23,144 nt of DNA from Candidatus Pacearchaeota archaeon. Lineage in GTDB: Archaea; Nanoarchaeota; Nanoarchaeia; Pacearchaeales; GW2011-AR1. Location: assembly GCA_002690445.1 (NCBI GenBank), contig NZER01000483.1:1-23144 (forward strand), given 5' to 3'. Position numbers and translations under genes: made by a program. A model generated the notes under the pieces. It saw nothing but the letters and a program-made list of their open reading frames with translations. It had not been told where the DNA came from and made no database searches. This document shows, piece after piece, positions 5,820 through 14,097 of this stretch. Each line of letters opens with the position of its first letter. Within the stretch, counting starts at the first letter, position 1.

Positions 5820-8815
5820 TCCTCTATTTCCTGTAAATAAAATTTTAACTCTACAAAATTACCAAAAAAATACCCAGATTTAGGTAGCTGTCGATGGCCG
5901 AACGCTAGATCCATGTCTCCGGCGGCGGTGGGTTGTAATACCCAATTGTTCAAAACCTTAACATACAAATTTTCAAACCTAGGAAATACCAAAACGTTCT
6001 TGCGTGGCCCAAATTTGCCTGTGATTTTGTCATACTCCGACGACCCGCTCCAACTACTTGGAGCTGTAATAACAATATCATCCTTTAAGTCTATAGGGGG
6101 ATTTTCAGCCTTCTCTAAAGTTATGGTGCCGTCACTGCCGCCTCCACCGTCGCCTTCGGATGCTTCACCCTCTGAACCTTCACCTCCGCCCATGTCACCC
6201 ATGTCACCCATGTCACCCATGCCGTCCATGCCGCCCATGCCGCCCATGTCATCTTCCGCGTTCTCTTCCATAGACAGCTTCATAAAAGTGGCAGCGCCGG
6301 TTTTACGAGACTCAGGAACGTTACCATACGAATATTCAGTTGTCATGGTTATATAGGTTGGGTTTTCACTTGGGTTTATCAGCTCAACCTCTGACACGTC
6401 AACCACCTCTCCATCAGCATCGGCTAATGGGTTGCTAAGCCTAACCTCGGTGGGCTTATCGTCTTCCCCCCTTTCTACTATTTCGGCAACGGTATATTCA
6501 TCGGGAACTATCTCGTCACCATTCTCGTCTACTTGCCCAATAGGATATAAAACCTTAACGCCCTCCTCAATATCTAACATCTCTGGATTTCCAGCAATTT
6601 CGTTTCCCACGCAGTCTATGTCAATATCTGGGTTAGTAAAGTCAATCCGTGTAACCCTATATTTAAATGGGTTATAAAAATCTTTACCCTCTTTTGTGCT
6701 CAAAGCCTTCAGGTATATTGTTTGTAAATAGTATGTACGCTTATTCATAGCATAGTAAAGTGCGTCATCCACCAGCTCAATCTCTGACACATCAACCACC
6801 TTATCATCCATAATCCTGATCTTCTCAATCCTGACTTTAGTAGGTTTAAGGTCTGGCCCCGTCTCTAGTATTTCTTTAATGGTATATTTCTCATTGCTTC
6901 CTACGGGATGATAGACCTCCATATCTTCTTCAATATCTATACCGGACTCATCAGCACCCCTATTCGTTCTAAAGTGCACAAAGATAACATCGTTTATATC
7001 GTAGCCATTTGTGCCATTTCTTTGCCATCTGCCCCACTGGTCATTATGGAAGTCGGGGCCCCAGCCCGGAACAAAGACGTCCGGATTATTCGGGTCTTCC
7101 ACATAACCTGTGGTCCTCCCGCCGTATTTAGAAAATGTTTCCCTCACCCCATTCGGCTGAGCATAATCTCCCGGCCAGCCCGCTGGAAATTCTATCAAGT
7201 TACCTATTGGCGATTCTTCTATTGTGAGCTCTTGAGGTAAATCTGACTCAAGGTTTAACTTATTATCGGTATATTGAAAGAATGGTCTATTAACGAATAT
7301 TTCCTGCTTCTTCAGAGTGTCTCCAACAATACCGGGTTCGTCTTCTTGGAGTCGTTCCCCTACCTCCAAGAGTCTACCGGCAGCGTTTTTGACTGCACCT
7401 TGATATTCCTGCGCAAGCTCGTTAGACGTCACATCTCTTCCTAGCCCTCCTGTATATGGATTAAACACTATAAAATCTTTAGATTCCACACTTAGTTTAG
7501 TAAACAGCTCTTTATCTGCGTGATAAAACTCTAGTTTGCCATCAAGCTCTTCCTCTATTGTTCCCTCTGGAGCTGAAATAAAATCACAGTCCGGACCCTC
7601 ATAAAAATAGTGTGTATTGTGATCAAACGAAAAGAATGGGAATGTTAAGCAATAACTAAAATTGGAGTAGGGTACAAGGTCTTCCCATACCGTCGTCCAA
7701 TACGGGTACCATGCCCCACCGAGGCGCGAACCACTCCCATCAAACTGCATTATGTTTGAGCTGAACACCTCATCACCCTTTAAGAAACCACAGCCAGAGA
7801 AATCGCGCGTTACCCGCCAGCAATTATTGCCGTCACTTGGGTCCTTTCTGCTTAAGGCATATTCGTGGGTAAGAGCCACCCCATCCTGATAAATATGGAA
7901 TTCTTTTTTATAGGGTATACATTTAGAGCCGCTGAATATTGTTTGGCCTTTATAGAGTATTTCAGTAGTCCATATTACCGTATCGGTCTTTTCTTGGAGT
8001 TGGACATTGGTCGCCGAGGTGCCGCCGTAATTCCACGATCTAATATTATTATCTATTTCCCCCGGTAAACCACTCCACAGAGCAAAGAACCATGAACGAA
8101 ACAGATTTTCTTCGTACAAATGATCCACGACTAGGTCTTTTTGACCCCACACGCTCGGCTGAACCACTGCGTTCATGGCCCCGCTTTCTCTATACTTGGT
8201 AAACGATCCTAGCCCCTCAAGTTTCCTAACTATTACCATCTCATCATTACCACCAAGAGTTATAGTCCAAGATTTCGGAATATGAATACCGTAATCTGGG
8301 TTTCCAGCTTGAAACTCTTTATTAATCTCATCAGACGCCTTTCTGCCTGCGGGGGTCCAAGGGTTGCCAACGGGGGTTTTACTTGCATCAAAGAAAGACT
8401 TAGGATAGTTCCAGCAGTTTAGCCGCGACGCATACTCACCATAATCAGATTTGCTAGAGACATACTTTATTTCCTCTAGTTTCCTAAAGCCAGCACTATT
8501 CTTTACCGGCTCAACTTCTGATATATCAACCGTCGCTGCCCTATCTATAAGTTTAACCTTGTCGGGTTCGGGTGCCACCCCTTCTATTATGTCTTCAACA
8601 ATATATATATCTTCTGACCCGATAGGGTAATGAACCTTTATGCCTACCTCAATAGTGATGGGTGTATTTTTAAGATAGTCCTCATATTCATCAGATGTCT
8701 TCCATCCGCCCGCCCCATATTTATAATAGACCTTATAATTGTTATCAATACACCCCTTTTTTTGGGGGATAGCAACACTGACTTTACAGCAAGAACTACA
8801 TGATGGCCTACCCAT
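5804..8815 (-). CDS. Mosaic virion / tail protein with three SH3/KOW-like modules
   Basis: This gene codes 1,003 residues. The N-terminus is MGRPSCSSCC. An approximately 50-residue beta module occurs three times: near residues 52-104, 625-681 and 746-813. Each copy has a hydrophobic strand, YPIG or YHPVG, Y-T/I-V-x-E/D-I, then KPTxVRL or the like, and ends in DVSEVEL. This looks like an SH3/KOW-type small barrel. EDPNNPDVFVP lies near residue 573 and is shared with the next gene. A Gly/Met/Asp/Glu-rich linker (about residues 850-895) is partly coded by a 9-base tandem repeat. There is no good Shine-Dalgarno sequence before ATG 8815, but the upstream gene stops only three bases earlier, so coupled translation is likely. 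The stop lies inside the next gene. A structural role in the tail tip or fibre is inferred; there is no enzymatic motif. Confidence 0.55.
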   Translation of the reverse strand: MGRPSCSSCCKVSVAIPQKKGCIDNNYKVYYKYGAGGWKTSDEYEDYLKNTPITIEVGIKVHYPIGSEDIYIVEDIIEGVAPEPDKVKLIDRAATVDISEVEPVKNSAGFRKLEEIKYVSSKSDYGEYASRLNCWNYPKSFFDASKTPVGNPWTPAGRKASDEINKEFQAGNPDYGIHIPKSWTITLGGNDEMVIVRKLEGLGSFTKYRESGAMNAVVQPSVWGQKDLVVDHLYEENLFRSWFFALWSGLPGEIDNNIRSWNYGGTSATNVQLQEKTDTVIWTTEILYKGQTIFSGSKCIPYKKEFHIYQDGVALTHEYALSRKDPSDGNNCWRVTRDFSGCGFLKGDEVFSSNIMQFDGSGSRLGGAWYPYWTTVWEDLVPYSNFSYCLTFPFFSFDHNTHYFYEGPDCDFISAPEGTIEEELDGKLEFYHADKELFTKLSVESKDFIVFNPYTGGLGRDVTSNELAQEYQGAVKNAAGRLLEVGERLQEDEPGIVGDTLKKQEIFVNRPFFQYTDNKLNLESDLPQELTIEESPIGNLIEFPAGWPGDYAQPNGVRETFSKYGGRTTGYVEDPNNPDVFVPGWGPDFHNDQWGRWQRNGTNGYDINDVIFVHFRTNRGADESGIDIEEDMEVYHPVGSNEKYTIKEILETGPDLKPTKVRIEKIRIMDDKVVDVSEIELVDDALYYAMNKRTYYLQTIYLKALSTKEGKDFYNPFKYRVTRIDFTNPDIDIDCVGNEIAGNPEMLDIEEGVKVLYPIGQVDENGDEIVPDEYTVAEIVERGEDDKPTEVRLSNPLADADGEVVDVSEVELINPSENPTYITMTTEYSYGNVPESRKTGAATFMKLSMEENAEDDMGGMGGMDGMGDMGDMGDMGGGEGSEGEASEGDGGGGSDGTITLEKAENPPIDLKDDIVITAPSSWSGSSEYDKITGKFGPRKNVLVFPRFENLYVKVLNNWVLQPTAAGDMDLAFGHRQLPKSGYFFGNFVELKFYLQEIEEWKKA
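6189..6251 (-). repeat. Seven tandem 9-base units coding a Gly/Met/Asp linker
   Basis: Seven uninterrupted 9-base units, CCCATGTCA or CCCATGCCG on the plus strand with one T for C in the fifth, run from 6189 to 6251. Read leftward they code alternating DMG, GMG and GMD triplets. The unit is a multiple of three, so copy-number change would lengthen or shorten the linker without breaking the frame. Confidence 0.9.
6378..6580 (-). repeat. SH3/KOW-like module, copy 3
   Basis: This copy codes MLDIEEGVKVLYPIG, an inserted acidic loop, YTVAEIVERG, KPTEVRL and VVDVSEVELI. It has an extra loop of about nine residues between YPIG and YTV compared with the other two copies. Bases 6381-6408 match 6774-6801 of copy 2 at 26 of 28 positions. 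Confidence 0.75.
6774..6943 (-). repeat. SH3/KOW-like module, copy 2
   Basis: This copy codes GIDIEEDMEVYHPVG, YTIKEILETG, KPTKVRIEKI and KVVDVSEIELV. It aligns through its whole length with copies 1 and 3 of the same protein and is closest to copy 3, including at the DNA level. Confidence 0.75.
7068..7099 (-). repeat. 32-base direct repeat, copy 2 (EDPNNPDVFVP module)
   Basis: This stretch is identical to 3394-3425, with the same frame and the same peptide. The surrounding DNA is diverged: ACTGGTCATTATGGAA is found nearby here and ACTGGCCATTATGGAA in the other copy. Confidence 0.9.
8507..8662 (-). repeat. SH3/KOW-like module, copy 1
   Basis: This copy codes PITIEVGIKVHYPIG, YIVEDIIEGV, PDKVKLIDRA and TVDISEVEPV. 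It is the most diverged of the three copies in both protein and DNA and lies near the N-terminus of the 1,003-residue protein. Confidence 0.7.
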
Positions 8816-8818
8816 AAT

Positions 8819-11800
8819 TTATGCCCCCGGCGCTTCAAAGTTATCGCAACTTACATAAACCACGCGCCACTCTTGATTAATCCTCACCGCCATTACATAT
8901 ATATCATAGTCGTCAGTAGCGTCAGGATCGACAGACAAAGAAGGGTCGCGGTTTGTAAGGGTTATAATTCCATATTCTCCATGTTCGTCTTCCTCGCTCC
9001 ATTCCATCCCTGCGACCTTGTTGGTACGCCTATACACTTTCATTGTGCCCGTAGTGTCTGGCGCATCAATAGCGTCATCGGCTGGTTCAATCTTGGTTTC
9101 GAGAATCCCCTCTACAAACTGAAGTCCGCCAGCCCAAACCTGACGCTCATCGTCCCATTTTAAATCAACAGGGCCGGTTTTCCAGCTTGACCTATTTTCT
9201 GCGGGATTAACTGGTTCAAAATTACCATCTTTCTTTCCGGGAACAGGATGCCCCATGATATCATAACCCCAGCCAGACAATAGTAGTGGGCCACGCAAGC
9301 CAAATGTTCTTACCTCGTCAACATCATCGGGAATAGTATTAAAATTATTGGATAAGTGCATATTGTTTGTTTCGCCCGTGAGGGGGCTATTGCCAAGCAG
9401 CCAGTCAATATCATCCATCACAACTGCACCAAAATCAAGCTTAACAAATTCTGTCATTCTCGTGGGAACACCTGCCCCATCCCTACTCAAAGCGTATGGG
9501 TCTAAATCTCTAGAAGTGGGGGACACATGCCCTTCATAAAAATGATCTACCCCACCGGACGTATCGACATCACCATCTATATTTTCCCCCCTAGTCGGCT
9601 CCCAAACGTAAGGTAGAATGTCTGGATTGCCCTGCGGGTCTTTTCCCTCGGTGGGTACTTTTCTTATGCCGACCGGAGAGAATAGCTGCTCGGGAGTACA
9701 TCCAAAGCTAAAGTTATAACTGGGCTCAATCTCTCCATGAAAATCAACAGGACGAACATAATTGAATTGTAAAGATGCCGCATTTTTTGTAGACATAGAC
9801 CAAACACTCGCCCCAAAGTGATTATGGGAGGCGTTGGCGGCGGCACCGGCTGGAACCTGAAGTCCACTAAAGAAGTTTACATCTATAGGGTTGAGAGCGT
9901 TGGCATGCTCTTGTAATGCGGTTACAGCACTCTTTTGTTTAGTGCTAAACCCAGTAATAGTCCCCTCCTTCTGGGCCTTAATTCTATCTTTGTTTATTTG
10001 CGCTATTCTATCAATGTTATACTTGGCTATCTTACCAAAATTCCTAGTCCATGTAGAGAACTGATATTTTGTAGTAATCCCACCCGTACCAACAGAAACA
10101 TCCATCTTTGTAATGTATGGGCCGTTTGCGTTAAACCTGTCTGCAATATTGTATTGCGGAAACTCAGCTAAATCAACAGACCCAGACTCAGAAGCATATA
10201 AATCAGCAGTTCCAGCATAAGCCAAGGCAAAAGCCGCCTCATCCATGAGCTGAGCGCTTCCAAACGTTTCAGGTTTCAGCTGACTGTTTTGTTCTACTTC
10301 GGCCTTGCCTATTTTAGTGCTAAATTTATACCAAGGCCCCCAACTATAACGGGTGCTCTCCTGAGGAATTGAAACCCTAAAAGGTCTAGCAACCGTTGGT
10401 AAATATTTCATATGCGTCATCTCGTTTTCAAACGTTGCATAGTTCGCAACTGGCACTGTGGTCGTCTGCTGCTTGCCATCGTTATCGATGTAGGCCATGG
10501 GCCTGTCCCAATCGCCATAATTGTGTTTTTCAAATCCGGGAACATTGTTATTTGCCCCAAGAGCATTGTCCAGCAGAGAGTCTAGAGCAGCCTTTTGGGT
10601 TGCCTGACTGTCACCCTCCCATACTTGTGGACACTCTATATGCACCATAGCACTTACATCATCATATGGATTATTAGGATCATTAAAGTATGGGTTCTTC
10701 CGCCAGTAGATCTGCTTATCAACCTTTATCTCTGACCCTACTAATGTGGCAGATCCGGGAAGTATATAAGGTACAGTTTTTTCTATTTCCCCAAAGTCTT
10801 TTCCTGCTGACGCCGTAGAGGGATAATATCCGGCGCAAGCTTTTAGTGCGCCTTCATCATTATACATACTTATGTCTTTAACGCGAAAATTAGGGTCCCA
10901 GCCAGCATCAGTTATTTCCCACGATGCCTCTGTTTCAAATGCATTCTTATATCTAATATTGTTGTCTAGGCCACCGGGCTCTACGGGGAGCAATACAAAG
11001 TATGTCTTACCCCAATAGTTTGTAGCTGTGTTTAAAACTGCCTCAAATATCTCTTTATTGCCATCAACAACGCTGTTGCGCTTGGGATCTGATCCGCCAT
11101 GTTTGAGTATGCTTTGTATCATTCTTTTATGATGATCTCCATTGAAGCCGGGAAGGGTCGCAGCGCCGGGCCATTGGTTTTTGAGATAATGCTGGAGTCG
11201 TGCCATAGTACCCATAGCTATTGAACCAAAGAGAGGGTTGCCCACATTGCTATATCCATAAATCCCTCCCAGCTCGTGGTATAATGACCACTGCTCAAAC
11301 CCCGACGCGGCAGCCCTGAGCTCCATTATCTTAGCATAATACACGCCACCATTAGGAAGCGCCACTGGGGCTATATCGTCGTTACTAAAACCCGCCCCCA
11401 CTAACCATTCACCGTTACTGTCTTTTCCATATACGGGAATAAGATATTCCATACCCGCTTCCCATACGCGAGTAGCCTTGTCTCCGATAATCATTTTTTG
11501 TGTAACGACATCAGCATATTCCTGACCATTATTGGCAGAAATAAGGGTATCATTTAGTTTTGCCGCCGCAACAAGATCTGCAACAATACCCGGTTGGGGC
11601 TGCTCAGACTTATCTAAATACTTAAAAGATATTACCGGCCCTGTAACGTTCCCATCTACATCATATTGGGTTGGAACCACCCCATTTCTAATAACATTTT
11701 TGTATTGGCCCTGCGGAACACCGGGAGCAAAACCAGTGGTGGTACCAGTACTGTATCCTGTTTGCTGCTGGGTATATACAGGGTCTATGATCGTAACATA

Positions 11801-12595
11801 ATCATGAACAATCAATTCACAGCACTCTTGAAGTATAGCATTTATACTTTTGGTGGGCCCCTTTAGCCTGAAGAAATCCGGTACAAGAGTTTTTAGATTT
11901 CCAAAGTCTACGACAAATTTACTGTCACCATAACATATAGGTCCACCTATCAGCTCTTCACCGCTAGAGTTAACTGATGTGTCTGTAGAAGCTCCAGTTG
12001 GGTTGTCATAAGTATACTTAGACTGAGATATCTCCTCTGTCATAGTGAGGAGACCCTTGCCTGCTAACCCTGTTTGGTTTGGGTCGTCTACAACAGGAAA
12101 GCCAGCTGAGTTATAATCAGAATAGCCAAACGTTCCTCCCCAAGCATAGTTTTCTTTAACGCCAAAGGGGTTATAAACATTGTTAAGCTGGCTAGTAAAA
12201 TTGATATCTTCAGAAGGATAAAATGGGTAATTTCCAGTAAACGCAGTACCTTCAAACCCACTCAGTATAACCTGTACGCCGTCAAGAATTTTAGATGGAG
12301 ACTCAAAAGTTACGTCATACTTTCTACCACCAGTAGACTCAGAATAGTTATACCTCTGGAATATACCTACAAACTCAAACCCCTCAAAAGCAAACTGGCA
12401 CACTGTGCCAACCTCTGGAAACCCGTCTATAAATGTAGCTCCACCATCAAGAGAGTGCTTTATTGTAATGTTATCGTCTGGATCTTCTACGAGGGTCATC
12501 TGCATAGTGCTGGATTCCGCACCATATCCAACCGATGATGTAAAAGATTCGACGTATACGCCGAACATTTTTAAAGGCTCTGTTAATTGTACCAT
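8819..12595 (-). CDS. Large tail protein with hub-like N-terminal domain
   Basis: This gene codes 1,258 residues. Residues 1-120 (KMFGVYVESFTSSVGYGAES, MTLVEDP, CQFAFEGFEFVGIFQRYNY, then GRKYDVTFESPSKILDG) read like the first barrel of a phage tail-hub protein of the gpD/gp27 type: a strand pair, a segment GTxCxFxFxxFxFxGI, then xYxVxxxSPxKIL. Near residues 830-880, GGITTKYQFSTWTRNFGKIA leads into a charged helix (YNIDRIAQINKDRIKAQKEG), a junction I recall in other large phage tail proteins. The C-terminus ends with YVMAVRINQEWRVVYVSCDN. There is no signal peptide or membrane segment. Only a weak GGA lies ten bases before ATG 12595, and the previous stop is one base upstream, which suggests coupled translation. 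The hub assignment is inference from pattern and could be wrong; a virion structural role is likely. Confidence 0.55.
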   Translation of the reverse strand: MVQLTEPLKMFGVYVESFTSSVGYGAESSTMQMTLVEDPDDNITIKHSLDGGATFIDGFPEVGTVCQFAFEGFEFVGIFQRYNYSESTGGRKYDVTFESPSKILDGVQVILSGFEGTAFTGNYPFYPSEDINFTSQLNNVYNPFGVKENYAWGGTFGYSDYNSAGFPVVDDPNQTGLAGKGLLTMTEEISQSKYTYDNPTGASTDTSVNSSGEELIGGPICYGDSKFVVDFGNLKTLVPDFFRLKGPTKSINAILQECCELIVHDYVTIIDPVYTQQQTGYSTGTTTGFAPGVPQGQYKNVIRNGVVPTQYDVDGNVTGPVISFKYLDKSEQPQPGIVADLVAAAKLNDTLISANNGQEYADVVTQKMIIGDKATRVWEAGMEYLIPVYGKDSNGEWLVGAGFSNDDIAPVALPNGGVYYAKIMELRAAASGFEQWSLYHELGGIYGYSNVGNPLFGSIAMGTMARLQHYLKNQWPGAATLPGFNGDHHKRMIQSILKHGGSDPKRNSVVDGNKEIFEAVLNTATNYWGKTYFVLLPVEPGGLDNNIRYKNAFETEASWEITDAGWDPNFRVKDISMYNDEGALKACAGYYPSTASAGKDFGEIEKTVPYILPGSATLVGSEIKVDKQIYWRKNPYFNDPNNPYDDVSAMVHIECPQVWEGDSQATQKAALDSLLDNALGANNNVPGFEKHNYGDWDRPMAYIDNDGKQQTTTVPVANYATFENEMTHMKYLPTVARPFRVSIPQESTRYSWGPWYKFSTKIGKAEVEQNSQLKPETFGSAQLMDEAAFALAYAGTADLYASESGSVDLAEFPQYNIADRFNANGPYITKMDVSVGTGGITTKYQFSTWTRNFGKIAKYNIDRIAQINKDRIKAQKEGTITGFSTKQKSAVTALQEHANALNPIDVNFFSGLQVPAGAAANASHNHFGASVWSMSTKNAASLQFNYVRPVDFHGEIEPSYNFSFGCTPEQLFSPVGIRKVPTEGKDPQGNPDILPYVWEPTRGENIDGDVDTSGGVDHFYEGHVSPTSRDLDPYALSRDGAGVPTRMTEFVKLDFGAVVMDDIDWLLGNSPLTGETNNMHLSNNFNTIPDDVDEVRTFGLRGPLLLSGWGYDIMGHPVPGKKDGNFEPVNPAENRSSWKTGPVDLKWDDERQVWAGGLQFVEGILETKIEPADDAIDAPDTTGTMKVYRRTNKVAGMEWSEEDEHGEYGIITLTNRDPSLSVDPDATDDYDIYVMAVRINQEWRVVYVSCDNFEAPGA

Positions 12596-12596
12596 A

Positions 12597-14084
12597 CTAA
12601 TATGTCCATTCTATTGATAAAGAATATCCGCCAGTTGAGGGTGTCCAACTTTCTGATTTACTCAACTGATACGCTCCTGTAGGTTTATACGCATTAACAG
12701 CAGCGAGAGCATCCACAGAGGGCTTACTGCTCCTGTTGCACACATCCATTGTCCATTCCAAGCTTGCGCTCCTTTTTCTTTCGGTAGTTGTTCCCATGTT
12801 CTGAAAAATGGGCCCATCTGTTTTTCCTATAATTTGTATTATGGCGACAACATTATTTGATTGATCTTCATTGTCGTCTGTAATCTGAAGGTTTTCAGTT
12901 ATTGTGTTGGCTGACGTTGACCCCTTATCATTATAGCTTAAACTGTAGGTTATTGCACCCGTTGTTCTGTTTTTAGATACACTTTTAGATATTTCTGAGG
13001 TGTTAAGGGCTAACGGGCACGATGGGGTAGACGTAACAACTGTTTGATAAAAGGTATTTGCCAGCCCATAAGCCTGAGTTAAACAATTATCAAGAACACC
13101 TTCTGCTTGTGTAATTTTATCTTCAGATCTTGTAGCAAAAGAAGATGTGTTAAGTCCCTGTATAGATCCGTTTACCGTAATATTGGTTATTCCGTCTTCT
13201 CCCGTATCTAGCGACATGTCAAAATCATGCGTGACTGCCAGTTTAGATATGTACCATGTTTCCGTAATAGAGTATGAGCCGCCGGGAAGATCTGACTGAG
13301 CCACTCGACTATGGTTGTATGCGCTATCTGTGCCTAGATCAATGAAGTCGCTAGAGCTTTCGCCCATGTAGATCCCCTGAAAATCAGTGAACCTTTCTTT
13401 ACCTGCGACGTTTTGTGTAATAGCTGTTGCGGGAGTAGTAACCAACCTACTGAGAACCCAGTCTTTAGCTTGAGCCCATCCAGAATCATTAAACGTAGTA
13501 TCTGTAACTTTGTTATATCCGGTAGCACTTACTGTGTGGGTTATAGTATAAGTCTTGCTAGGAAGGTTGGTGAAATCATTACTTACATAATATCGCTCAG
13601 CGTTTTCAGATATATCCCAACTCTCTTCCGCGCTAGCTAGGCTATACGAACTACCAGTTTTAGTAGAGCTTCTTTTATGGGCGGTGAACTCAAAAGTATA
13701 ATCCCCAACTTGGGTTCCGGCGGTATCATCATCTTGCTCGCCAAAGCTTATACCTGTGAGTGTTGCGTCATTAAACTGCAAAACATTAGAAAGCCCACCA
13801 TAAGCAACAATCTCCAGAGTTCCAACGGGAACCTCGTTTTCCATAGCTGCTAATTTAGCTATCATTGCAGCATGTAAACTATCCTGTCTGGCGCCAGCAG
13901 TTGTCATGTCTCCACTAGCTATAACCTGACCAGTTACAGATATGCTGTATATCATATCTATAAGGGTGCCGTCCGACGCCTCTACCCTTTCGGTAGAAAC
14001 TGAATATTTAGGAAAAGGCCCCGTAGCGGCTGTACCGCCGATTGTGATTGAGTCTCCCCCAACTGGATTAAATGTAACCGCCAT
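12597..14084 (-). CDS. Beta-rich virion / tail protein, unassigned
   Basis: This gene codes 495 residues, almost all predicted beta, Ser/Thr-rich, with no hydrophobic segment. Alternating-strand motifs recur: KYSVSTERV, SKTYTITHTVSATGYNKV, GSYSITETWYISK, ISKSVSKNRTTGAITYSLSY and LSKSESWTPSTGGYSLSIEW. These look like decayed copies of one beta-sandwich unit. A central helix (WAQAKDWVLSRL) follows the TVSATGYN segment. The ATG at 14084 has the best ribosome binding site of the operon, AAGGAG seven bases upstream. It lies between the giant protein and the hub-like protein, so a tail or fibre connector role is likely. I do not recognise a named family. Confidence 0.5.
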   Translation of the reverse strand: MAVTFNPVGGDSITIGGTAATGPFPKYSVSTERVEASDGTLIDMIYSISVTGQVIASGDMTTAGARQDSLHAAMIAKLAAMENEVPVGTLEIVAYGGLSNVLQFNDATLTGISFGEQDDDTAGTQVGDYTFEFTAHKRSSTKTGSSYSLASAEESWDISENAERYYVSNDFTNLPSKTYTITHTVSATGYNKVTDTTFNDSGWAQAKDWVLSRLVTTPATAITQNVAGKERFTDFQGIYMGESSSDFIDLGTDSAYNHSRVAQSDLPGGSYSITETWYISKLAVTHDFDMSLDTGEDGITNITVNGSIQGLNTSSFATRSEDKITQAEGVLDNCLTQAYGLANTFYQTVVTSTPSCPLALNTSEISKSVSKNRTTGAITYSLSYNDKGSTSANTITENLQITDDNEDQSNNVVAIIQIIGKTDGPIFQNMGTTTERKRSASLEWTMDVCNRSSKPSVDALAAVNAYKPTGAYQLSKSESWTPSTGGYSLSIEWTY

Positions 14085-14091
14085 AAATTAA

Positions 14092-14097
14092 CTCCTT
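14092..14097 (-). promoter_or_regulatory. Strong ribosome binding site of the 495-residue gene
   Basis: AAGGAG on the leftward strand, seven bases before ATG 14084, overlaps the TAA stop of the giant gene (14098-14096). This is the classic arrangement for termination-reinitiation and indicates high expression of the downstream protein. Confidence 0.7.

Noticed and set aside
6189..6251. Repeats as a CRISPR-like array
   Set aside because: The units are nine bases with no spacers and stay in frame within a coding gene.
5913..6356. Rightward open frame of 147 codons with Pro/Met repeats
   Set aside because: It is the antisense shadow of the Gly/Met/Asp linker and flanking sequence of the 1,003-residue gene. 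It has no ribosome binding site, and its repeat is simply the reverse complement of the linker.
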